A DNA stretch of 64,000 bases from Nymphalis io (taxonomy: Eukaryota > Arthropoda > Insecta > Lepidoptera > Nymphalidae): assembly GCF_905147045.1 (NCBI RefSeq), contig NC_065906.1, positions 6,634,001-6,698,000 of the forward strand, in the 5' to 3' direction. Under the pieces are notes generated by a model, which saw only the letters and a program-made list of their open reading frames with translations, searched no databases and was not told where the DNA came from. This document shows positions 35,163 through 45,029 of this stretch, in pieces (the stretch's first letter is position 1; each line of letters starts with the position of its first letter). The position numbers and the translations under genes were made by a program.

Positions 35163-35267
35163 TCTAGGTAGATACCACCCACTCATCAGATATTCTACCG
35201 CATACAGCAGTACTTGTTATTATTGTGTTCCGGTTTGAAGTATGAGTGAGCCAGTGTAATTACAGGC
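35163..35267 (+). repeat. SINE family A, 5' part, interrupted by a LINE
   Basis: GTAGATACCACCCACTCATC through CCAGTGTAATTACAGGC. The element resumes at 38411 with AGGCACAAGGGACATAAC; AGGC is present on both sides, a 4-bp duplication. Confidence 0.85.
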
Positions 35268-35672
35268 CCGAGCGAGTATTGCCGCGGATGGGTGTTGGTC
35301 CAATTGGAGACGGCTGTTGAACCAATGCCGGGGGAAACTGTATTGACCTGCCGGACAGGGAGACCCGAAGAAACGGCTGTTCCGCTGGCCGCCCGTGGCA
35401 TAGTACAGGGGCCCGAGCGTGCCTAACCAGCTCGTGAGGCTGCCCCACCAGGCCACGCATAATCTCGGGGTGGACCGTCGTGCCGGTTGGTGACCGGTAG
35501 GTGGGGTCCCGGCGGCCACTTCCGGGGGGGTTCGGGGGCCCTTCCGTCCGGCGGGTCAGTGTATTTTTCCTTTTGGCAACCACTTGGGGAAACACGCCTC
35601 CACACTTTGCCCATCCCTATCGTGGCAATACATCGCTCGCTTCACGTCTCTTTTCCATTTTATTTTTCCCAA

Positions 35673-36818
35673 ATGGCGCAACAAAACAGAAATAACGGTC
35701 GTACAGCGGTGCACACCCCCACCATACCCTCGCTGTTTGAGGTTGAGTTCTCTAACATCCGAGGACTCCACACTAACCTCAACGCTGTCCACCACCATCT
35801 CGAGACAGCATGGCCAGCAATGTTGTTTCTCACGGAGACACAAATACTCCGTCCTGCCGATACCAGCTACCTTAATTATCCCGGCTACACGCTTGAAGAA
35901 TCCTTCAAAGCGAAAGCCGGAGTATGCTTGTTCGTCAGGACGGATGTTTGCTGTCACCGACTGCGCTGCTTGAAGGACCCCTCCTTCTCCATGTTGGTGG
36001 TACGTGTGGACCTAGTTCGTCAGAGCCGAGTCTACGTGTGCCTCTACAGATCCCACAATGGTGACTTGGAGACAAGCCGATTATTTGACCATCTTAGTCG
36101 GGTGGCAGATGTTGCGCAAGAGCAATTTCCTAACGCGGAATTGGTGTTTTTGGGGGATTTTAATGCTCACCACGAATCCTGGCTGAAATCCCTCAAAACT
36201 GACCATGCTGGAAGGACTGCTCATGCTTTTGCTCTCACACATGACTTGACCCAACTGGTTCATCAGCCCACCAGGATCCCAGACATTGATGGGCAAGCAC
36301 CTTCTCTACTGGACCTTCTGCTGACTTCTCACCTGGTGGAATATCAGGTTGTGGTTCAGGCTCCTCTTGGCTCTTCGAATCACAGCCTTATTTCTACCAG
36401 AGTGTCACAGGCCAAGCTGCCGCCACTAGCGGTATGCAAACGTCGCGTTTGGCACTATAAGTCGGCGGATTGGGACGGTATGCGCGATTACTATGCGTCG
36501 GTCCCTTGGAAGGAACGTTGCTTCAGTGGAAATGACCCGACAGCTGGTGCCGCTGCTGTTGCTGGCGAGATCATGCTGGGAATGGAATACTACATTCCTA
36601 GCTCAGATCTCGTCAGTAGGAGTACGCGTAACCGTTGGTTCACTCGTGAATGTGCCGATGCTGTATCATCTAAGCAGGCGGCATATCGCAAGTGGATCAA
36701 CGGCTGCATTAGCGGGGCATCTAACATTGACTCACTGAAAGCAAACTATAATAAAAATTCCAAGTCCTGTAGAAAGGCATACACGAGAGCGGATGCACAG
36801 CGCATTGTATGGTCATGA
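35673..36818 (+). pseudogene. LINE endonuclease region (broken ORF)
   Basis: Open from ATG 35673 with endonuclease/exonuclease/phosphatase-family landmarks: N of SNIRGL, E of LTETQ, D and N of GDFNAHH, and SNH near the end. The frame is lost at about 36812, just before the RT, so EN and RT are no longer joined. An untruncated LINE would encode them as one polypeptide. Confidence 0.88.
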
Positions 36819-38297
36819 CCTTGTTTCGCATCCTAGGAGCTCCCGTAGCTTCTGGCGTCTGACCAAGTCTGTGCAAAACAATTTCTGCCAACCTTCGCTG
36901 CCACAGCTCAGAAATCCGGACGGATTGCTAGCTCACAGTCCGCAAGAGCAAGCTGATCTCCTGGCTAAACTCTTTGCCGACAATTCCGTCATCGATGATT
37001 GTAGTGCACTGCCACCTACAATACCTGCATGTGGCCATACGATGCCTGACATTAAAATCAGGCAACGTGATGTGCGTGCGGAGCTGCAATCACTTGATGT
37101 ACGGAAAGCTAGCGGTCCCGATGGAATACCAGCCATAGTGCTGAAGAAGTGCGCAGCGGAGCTGTCTCCTGTGTTAACGTGCCTGTTCCAACTTTCTCTC
37201 TCTTCGGGAAGTGTGCCGGAGGCTTGGAGAAGAGCTAATGTGCAAGCGGTTCCCAAAAAAGGGGATCGGTCTGACCCGGCAAATTATCGGCCAATAGCTA
37301 TCACCTCAGTACTTTGTAAGGTGATGGAACGGATTTTAAACAACCAACTGATCCATTACCTAGAAGATCACTCTTTAATTAATGATCGTCAATACGGGTT
37401 TCGACCAAAACGGTCCACAGGTGATCTTCTAGCGTACGTAACGCACCTCTGGGGTGAAGCTATCGACAAGCATGGAGAATCGTTGGTTGTCAGCCTCGAT
37501 ATCTCCAAGGCTTTCGACAGGGTCTGGCACAGAAGTCTTCTCTCCAAGCTGCCGGCATATGGTCTGCCTGCTCAGCTATGCACCTGGATTGCCAGCTTCC
37601 TACACAAGCGTAGGCTTCGTGTTTTAGTTGATGGTTGCGCTTCACAATTCTATGTAGTGAATGTTGGGGTCCCCCAGGGATCTGTGCTATCTCCCACACT
37701 CTTTCTTTTGCATATCAATGATATGCTCTCTCTTGGGAACATACATTGCTATGCAGACGATAGTACAGTGCATGGTGGATACCACGGACGCGCAGTGGCT
37801 GGGCGAGCGGAAATTGAGGAGAGGCTGAAGAATCTTGTCATTGAACTCGATAGGACGTTAGAGCTCATTCGCACCTTTGGGATGGCTCCGCTAAGTACCT
37901 ACTTGAGGCCTTGGACCGGTTGCAGCGACGTGCCGTACGCATTATTGGCGACGTAAAGGTCACAAACACCCTTGAACCTTTACAATTGCGTCGTGAGATA
38001 GCAGCACTGAGCGCTTTCTATCGACTGTATCACGGCGAGTGCTCTGAGGAATTATTCTCTCTAATTCCTGTTTCCCCCTTCCTTCTTAAGTCCACGCGAG
38101 CTGGTTCTCGATGTCACCGCCTAACTGTGACATCAATTCCATCGCGAACAAAGAAATTTGGCAACTCCTTTTTTTGTCGCACTTCCAAAAAATGGAATTC
38201 CTTACCAGCTCACGTGTTCCCCTCCTCTTACAACCCGGGTTCCTTTAAACGAGATGTGAAGAGGCATCTTGCGGGCCGGCAAGGCGAAGGCGGCTAG
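36815..38297 (+). pseudogene. LINE reverse-transcriptase region with internal deletion
   Basis: RT fingers and palm intact to YADDSTVHGG, then the connection between ELIRTF and DGSAKYLLEALDRLQ shows that the segment usually lying between the RT and the C-terminal domain is gone and the frame has moved. The C-terminal piece is open to 38297. Presumed inactive. Confidence 0.85.
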
Positions 38298-38340
38298 TGC
38301 AGAACGTTTTTCCCGTCTGTACTGGCCGTCGTCGCGTTTG

Positions 38341-38378
38341 GACTCTACTACCACTTACCATCAGGTGGAGTAGAGTCA
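38341..38378 (+). other. 3'-UTR stem-loop of the LINE
   Basis: GACTCTACTACCAC and GTGGAGTAGAGTC pair around TTACCATCAG with one bulge. 38350-38368 (ACCACTTACCATCAGGTGG) is identical to the 3' tail of SINE family A. Such shared 3' structures are how LINE RTs are thought to recognise template RNA. Confidence 0.75.
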
Positions 38379-38410
38379 TTTGCCCTCCCGGCGAATATAA
38401 AAAAAAAAAA

Positions 38411-38475
38411 AGGCACAAGGGACATAACATCAGGTGGCCCATATGCTCGTCCGCCAACCTATACTATAAAAAAAT
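38411..38475 (+). repeat. SINE family A, 3' part after the LINE
   Basis: AGGCACAAGGGACATAAC, then directly ATCAGGTGGCCCATATGCTC and an A run. The ~100 bp that normally separate these blocks are deleted. Confidence 0.83.
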
Positions 38476-40475
38476 GTAGTAACTGTTTAAATATCATGGT
38501 AATGTAAATAGATACATGCAAACAGAGGGAAATTAAATAAAAGTAAACATTGAATATAACAATCATCAGATGAACAACTTTCAATTCAACTGTAGTTTAT
38601 GCAGCAATTTAAAATAAAAAAATATGTCAACGTCATTGTTGCGGATCTAAATTGTACGAGCGGCGGCCTTAGACAGGGAACGGCATTGAGCGGCAATTAT
38701 GAAGTTTTTGTGCATTAGCAATTACTGTTTTATCGTACTATTGAACTTTGAACACTATAACGGAAGTAATGAAAAACGCAATAATAGAATTATAATATAT
38801 ATAATACATATTCAATAATAAACCTCTTTGGAGGGTTCAAGGAATGTTTAACTTCTAAAATATTATTGGATAAACTTCTGAAAAATCCAAATCACCGATT
38901 GATCTAAATTTTCGTGTAGACATGTATTAAACATAATATCATGTATATATGGAATGTGAAAGTCTATATGGAAATTCAGATCAATCGAAGGTTCTGGCTT
39001 TTCGGAAGTATACTTATATTGTTCAATAAAAAATCAACTCGGCGTATACTGTCTTAGTTTAGTTTAACATTGATTGTCGTGTTTCGGAGACAATTTATTT
39101 TGATGTATTAACTCTGACGTTAAAAAATCAATAGTTCAATTACAAAAGTATTTATTTCTATTAGATTTAAATGGATCTATGTCAATAGGCTTTGCTGATT
39201 AGAAAGTTTAAAATACGTAATAAGTAGGTAATCGTTATTTAACATATTATTGCAGCCATCCGAAAGTAAAGAGCCGATTCTATATTTACTTGTAACAATT
39301 GTTAAGATAGCATCTAACTATTGTTAGGTTTTGTCAAGTAGCGGTTTAAAAATTAAATAATGTGGCTCTCGAAAAATACGGCTTTATATTATTTCGAGTG
39401 GTTACGATCATTACACAATCACATCAAGATGATCTATGCTTTTTTACAGTTACTATTTAAAATGATTTAATTATTGTTATTTAAAATAAAATAATTGAGA
39501 CTACACATAATATTATATTTTTCTATTTTTTTTATCTTCTATTTTTCGTTTGATCTTTATTAAAGAAAAGTGAATAATAAAAATACCATCATGTTTTTAA
39601 AGGCTTTATACACGACAAAATGTAATAGCAAAAATAACTGTTAAAACAATTTGTGATAAAATCGATCAATTCGATTCACTACAATGTCTTTGCTGTAAAA
39701 AAATAAGTTTTGGCCATTTATTGGTAAAACGAAACATCGAGTCTCGTATTTTTATTATAGAATACATAGCACTAAACATACAGGAGCATAAAACGCTTTC
39801 ATCTGTTCGGTGTATTGGTTCAAAAAAATTATTTTAGTTTATATTTTATTACATGAATAAAAGTAAAACTTTATAATAAAATATTTTATTTTCATGGTAA
39901 ATCATGATATTGAGGGGTCCATAAAATAAAAAGTATTTACACATCAAAAAGCGTGATAACGGTGGCAAAAATGTAATAAATAACACAATAAAGAAGTTTA
40001 AAATAAATATTTTTAATCGAAATGAATAAATTTATATTGTATAACATTCCGTATGTTACTATGATGATAAACTATTAAATGTAGTACAACTACACACGGA
40101 AACAATTAAAATTTTAATTTAGAAGTGAAATTAAAAACGTGTTTGTAACAAAAACCATTCTGAATCTGGCATATGTGCAAACATCAATGAGATTTTAATT
40201 AGCAACCACGATCCGATATTATGTTACTCCTGATAATTCCGGAACAATGGTAATATAATATAAGTTACAAATTAATTTTCCCACATACCCTTAAAGTAAT
40301 AACATCCTTTTGTGCAATGTATCCATTTCTGTTTCAATAGGATGCGTATGAATGAACTAACGTCACAACACTCGTATGCTTATTGGTGCGTGCTCCCCAT
40401 TGATAGCGGTTACTGATAAACATCTTTACATTTTAAGGGGATCAACCCATGTTTGTAGGGAGGCGTGTCCCACAA
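38476..40475. other. Intergenic, no gene seen
   Basis: 2 kb AT-rich upstream of the homeobox gene; may contain enhancers. No repeat or ORF stands out. Confidence 0.5.
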
Positions 40476-40492
40476 TAATCCACCCCTAATTG
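40476..40492 (+). promoter_or_regulatory. Candidate homeodomain sites upstream of the homeobox gene
   Basis: TAATCC at 40476 (Bicoid/Otx/Gsc-type core) and TAATTG at 40487 (Q50 homeodomain core) lie 15-30 bp before the TATA box. Short motifs; evidence is weak. Confidence 0.3.
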
Positions 40493-40500
40493 TGCAAACT

Positions 40501-40536
40501 TATAAAAGTAATAAATGGACCGCACGTATTTAGTTG
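40501..40536 (+). promoter_or_regulatory. Core promoter: TATA box and initiator
   Basis: TATAAAAG at 40501-40508. A TTAGTT initiator-like element places the +1 A near 40532, 31 bp downstream, the standard arthropod spacing. This gives a 5' leader of about 27 nt before the ATG at 40559. Confidence 0.6.
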
Positions 40537-40558
40537 GAGAAGTTAAACAGTTGCAAAC

Positions 40559-41971
40559 ATGAACTTGTCTTCCGTGCAATCGAGTCCAAAGTGCGGTAGT
40601 TCCGATTTTAGTATTGAGAGAATTTTAAGTGAAGATCGTGATCGAGAAGAAAGTAGTCAGGTTCCGAATTGGTTGTGTTGTACGCGTTATCAGCCTCCAC
40701 GATTACCACGTTAGCATGTTCCTAGTATTTTATAATTTTTTTAATGAGATTGTTTTGTATGCGTATGTTATACAGTTTTCTTAATTGTCTAATTATAAAT
40801 TCCTATATTAAAATGATGTTAGAAAGATATAATCCATAAACTTTTGTCTGCCTCGTTGGTTTAATGGTTAGAGTATAAGGCTGTGGATCCCGAAGCCCTG
40901 GTTCGGTACAAGTTAGTTGCAGTTAGTTAGTTATTGCCCGAAAAAAGTTTAGAAGGTAATGTAGTTACTCCGGCGAGAAAGATCGCTGTGGCCGAAATCT
41001 GTTAGAAGAACATCATTATCGTCACCATATCTCGTAAAGCCACAAGGCTCGTAAAGCCAGATGAAGTATTTGATTAGTACCCAGTAATGTTACTATCAAT
41101 TATTTTTATTGTAGCCATACATCGAAAGGTTCTTTGCAGGTGCTCCTAACGCCTGCCGCGTACGTCGCTCTGGTCGGCATGCGAGAGTGCCATTCACGAG
41201 TGCGCAGGCGGCGGCATTAGAGGCTGCGTATGCGCGTGCTCCTTACCTTGCACCGCCAGCTTTGCGTGCTCTAGCTGCGGCATTGCAACTAAGAGATGAT
41301 CGAGTAAGTAGACTATGTTTACTTATAAATGAAAATATACAAAAATCTGTCGAGTAACAAAATTGTTGTTGTCAATTTAATGACATTTTTAACTATAAAA
41401 TGTAATTATTATTGTATGTATAACAATTGATAAATACGCAATTAATAATGAATTGGCAAAAAGTGTGCTGATTACTGTTTTAATTGGAATTACATTAATG
41501 ATTGAATATTAACAATTTAATTTGAGCCGGATATTTTGTTTCTAAGAATATTATTTTACTTAGAATAGAATAACACGATAGTGTTTATTTAAGAAACTCC
41601 AAATGACATAATATTTTTGGAACATATTTAATTTGGTTTTTTATAAACTTATTGGATAAAATATGTTTTAGATAAAGATATGGTTTCAAAATAGAAGGGC
41701 AAGAGAAAGAAGAGAAAAAACTGGACCCATCACGCCTCCACACGCCGTGGCGTTACCTTCAACTGCTTCTCAAAGTAACACTGCTACTGAAGTTTGGAAT
41801 CAAAGCCAAGATAATATCTCATTGGTCCTAAATAGTCGGCATTCTGAATTAGGTCAAAATTTAAACACATCACATAAAGCATATTTTTGTTCTTCTCTCA
41901 GTACTTCAGAAGAAGATTCAAATGAAAGTCGATGCGACACTCCAATAGACGTAGAGAACATTGTTGGATGA
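40559..41971 (+). CDS. Homeobox transcription factor with eh1 repressor motif
   Basis: Nuclear DNA-binding regulator, probably a repressor. Three exons: 40559-40709, 41140-41303 and 41672-41971, giving 204 residues. Residues 17-24, FSIERILS, form an engrailed-homology-1 motif that in known proteins recruits Groucho. CCTRYQPPRLPR precedes the homeodomain. The homeodomain has R5, F8, L16, L40, W48, F49, Q50, N51 and R53, with third helix IKIWFQNRRARERRE; an intron splits it between positions 44 and 45. The first helices are unusually Ala-rich, and exon 2 is far more GC-rich than exons 1 and 3. DRIKIWFQNRRA with an N-terminal eh1 is reminiscent of ANF/HESX-type proteins, but the subfamily is not settled. 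The donor of intron 1 (CAC|GTTAGC) is non-ideal and was chosen by reading phase. Confidence 0.85.
40848..41030 (+). repeat. tRNA-derived SINE, family C, in homeobox intron 1
   Basis: TGCCTCGTTGGTTTAATGG (A-box region) and CCTGGTTCGGTAC (B-box-like). Matches the head of the copy at 815-1185. It lacks a full cloverleaf, so it is not called as a tRNA gene. Confidence 0.65.
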
Positions 41972-42108
41972 TACATATTGACAATATATTCGTATTTTAG
42001 ATAAATGCTGTGATAAGGATTTTAATATAAGAGTACTGTAATTATATTATAATTAAGTAAATGTATGTATTTTTACTTTAATTAGATAATACTCGTAATA
42101 TAAATTAA

Positions 42109-42114
42109 TAAAAA
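42109..42114 (+). terminator. Probable polyadenylation signal of the homeobox gene
   Basis: AATAAA 138 bp past the stop codon. Confidence 0.5.
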
Positions 42115-45029
42115 ATATTTAAATCGAATACCAATATCTTGTTTAGATACGTTGAATTTATTAAACTAGGTATTTTTAATGTAGTCGTGTAAATCGGTAA
42201 GTTTTCCTGTTGTCAATATGTCTAGTTAGTCGTAATGAAAACATCGTAATATTATCTGATTAGATGGTCAATTACAATTTGACTTTAGGACCTGGTTACG
42301 ACCGAGAATCTCGCGCAAATGATATAATGTTACATTATAAGATACCCTTTTATAATGATAGATTAAATTCAGAGAAAATTGAATGATTACTACTAAACTG
42401 TTTAATTAAATACATTACATAGGACTGTGATTTTATTTCATCTGTCCTTATGTAAGTACAACAACAACAAAAAAATGATACGGGTAATATTTTTTTACCA
42501 GGTGCTGTGGACATGTTTTTGATTGGTGGTTCACAAAAGAAGCGACAACTAAAAAATCAAGAAAAAAATCCTAAACTCGGATCATAAAATTAGGGTTTCA
42601 TAAGATATTATTAATTGTGTTTGTTGGAAATCTAAAAAGTAAATTCTGAAAATTGAATCGATCGTGGATAAAATGAACATAAATTCGCAGTTATAAGATG
42701 TAAATGTATTTAGACAGTTTTTTATAGAATACCTGCAGAAATAACAGCATAAATAAAATATACACCATTAGATGCGGTTATGTTAATTGGTCTGGGAGGT
42801 AGTGTTGCATTTTAGGTAGTGATTTTACGCCGATTGCCATCATTTTCAATAGACCTCGAATGACTAATAAGTGAACCGAGCGTCAGCTGACGTACCCGCG
42901 ATGGGTTTAGCTGTGGTAGGTTGCGAAAGTGGTAAAAAAAGACAAAAATCATGAAAAAAGTTTCAGCCGTCATACTATTACGTGTTTGAACCTGCAATAG
43001 TAGCAATCCTAATAAATAAAGGTTAATTCGAAACTCAAAATATAGTCTATTTTGGTCCTGTGAGGATCACTTTATGACTACCTATACAGCGTTTCTGAGG
43101 CATATGATGCAATGGGATATATTCTGAGATATTTTTAAAGATTTGGATTGTGACTTTTTATGTAAGCCTAAGTTTGATATTAAAGGGAAAGCTCTTCATG
43201 ATGCTTCATACCTAAGTCAAAGAACGTGAATAGTAATGAATGAATAATATTTTTTTTATTTACATTAAATATTATATCACATTTTATGTTAATGGCATTT
43301 GTCTTTCATGAGAATGGTATTCAGTTCGATTTGTAAAAACAAGAAAATGCGTTAAACTAATACTTTTCGTCTCACGTCTTAAAATGTTATTATTTATTTA
43401 CTTAAAATGAAAATTTAATGGATGAAAGGTTATCTATCTACCTTTATCTAAATTATACATCTATTAAGACGTTTGTAATAGATGTGTTTTAATATTATGC
43501 AATGTTGAGTACGGTTAATTTGTTATCAAGACCGCAATAGATCATGAGGAAATATATTTAAGGCTTTATTTAGTCTTACAAGACTCAGGAAAAATTTTTA
43601 CACGACCACAAATAAACGCGTTAAGTAATTGCTCATAAAACTAATGTCACACCTTTGTAAGAGATAACAACCAAGATGAAACTGAAATAAATAAGGCTTA
43701 ACAGTAGTATGATCACTTGTGACAGTCTTTCCCTCTACATAATGATAAAGTAGAATTGATTCAAAAGACAATACCATATTGTATGAATGAAAATATATAT
43801 TTTTTTAATATCTATGTTTATAGAAATTATTATAGTTAAAACCGACGAGCCGGTTGCCGTGGTTGGTGGCTGCTTGCCTTTCACGCCGAAGGTTGTGGGT
43901 TCGATTCCTATTCAGGACAGATATTTGTGTGCATGAACATGTCTGTTTGTCTTGAGTCTGTGTATATGTAGTATATTTTTCATCAACTGTCTGGTTGAGA
44001 TGGCCGTTTGTGAAAAATGTCCCAGGTTATTATTAGTATTATAGTTAAAAAAAAATATTGTTTTAAAAATATTATTATATTAAATCTGAAAGTGTTTTTA
44101 TTCATACATGAGTAAATATAAGGAGATAATTAAAAAAATATTGGTTTTCAAGAAGAATATATATATATATATATTTAAGTCATTGTATTTAATTGAAATA
44201 GCTTCGTAATTTTATTGATAAAAAGAGTAACTACTGAGTTACTTGCCGGTTCTATTCGGTAGAATCTATATTCCAAGCTAGTGGTAGCTTGTAGATTTAA
44301 TGAATTCCTATAAAACAACGAGCTTGTATAAGCAAACTTGATTAAAATATATTTTCATTTTATATTATATTGTTCTAAGCATATTTGAACTAGTTTAGGT
44401 AGGAAGGGTTAGGTGTTACGTATAAAAAATCGTATATTCTTCCTTGAGGTTCAACTTTGCTTGCTTAGTAACACAGTTTCTCATTACAAATTATATCGGA
44501 TTGTTCCAGAACGAGTAGTGCAGACGATCAGTCGCTCTTGTTTGACGGAACAGATAACGTTTATTAATCATTCGCGAGACTATTGTCCAATCTCTTTGTA
44601 ATTATTATACTATTGCGTAGAATAAACTTTTATCTATCTCATTATATTTTATGTAGGTACTTAAAAAAGCAATTACCTCATCGACGAAGTCGTAATTACG
44701 CTTTAGCATTCTAATTCGCAGTAACAGTCTAGTCTCAGTGGCTTGGTGACAGGGCTTTTTGAAAGTGTAGGTTGCGCTTGCGTTAATACGCACACTCGTG
44801 CAGTAGCTATAACAACTCATTTGCTAATTAATCTCCATCGAGAATGTCCGCCGGATCCGAGATTTGATCAGGGGCGCATTATTATTACTTTAAAAATCCG
44901 TAATATATTTTGGAGCGAAACTAGGAAATTAAGTAAGAGTCATGATTCATTTATTTGTTTTATTTCTCATGTTTAACTTTGAAAATTGATAAGAAACTTC
45001 AATTTCATTTAAAGTATTACGAACAATTC
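42115..45029. other. Intergenic, one SINE, no gene seen
   Basis: Apart from the SINE at 43844 and a short TA run at 44158-44172, only AT-rich unique sequence is seen. Open frames of 60-77 codons here show no family features. Confidence 0.5.
43844..44052 (+). repeat. tRNA-derived SINE, family D
   Basis: Head GAGCCGGTTGCCGTGGTTGG (A-box region) and GTGGGTTCGATTCC (near-perfect B box). A ~140-bp body with TCTGTTTGTCTTGAGTCTGT follows, ending in an A run at 44045. Distinct from families A-C. Confidence 0.75.

Larger units (their letters stand above)
35268..38410 (+). mobile_element. Defective Jockey/CR1-type LINE inserted in a SINE
   Basis: 3.14 kb, much more GC-rich than its surroundings. A 400-bp GC-rich leader precedes the ATG at 35673 (MAQQNRNNGR). 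The endonuclease region is recognisable (SNIRGLHTN, FLTETQ, FLGDFNAHH, SSNHSLIS) to about 36815, where the frame shifts. The RT follows (KASGPDGIP, NYRPIAITS, YGFRPKRST, SLDISKAFDRVWH, GVPQGSVLSPTLF, catalytic YADD at about 37750). Near 37880 several hundred bases after the RT are deleted, joining RT to the far C-terminal region (DRLQRRAVRIIGD ... KKWNSLPAHVFPSSYN) in another frame. The 3' UTR holds a stem-loop and a poly(A) run (38396-38410). No gag-like ORF1 is seen. Confidence 0.92.

Noticed and set aside
35268..38410. Whether the GC-rich LINE could be a horizontally acquired host gene
   Set aside because: Endonuclease-RT order, a 3' poly(A) run, short duplicated flank and insertion in a SINE identify it as a retrotransposon.
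40848..40925. Possible tRNA gene in homeobox intron 1
   Set aside because: Has A- and B-box-like blocks but no full cloverleaf, and matches another SINE copy at 815-1185.
43844..43915. Possible tRNA gene with a good B box
   Set aside because: Continues into a ~140-bp body with an A-rich end, so it is the head of a SINE.
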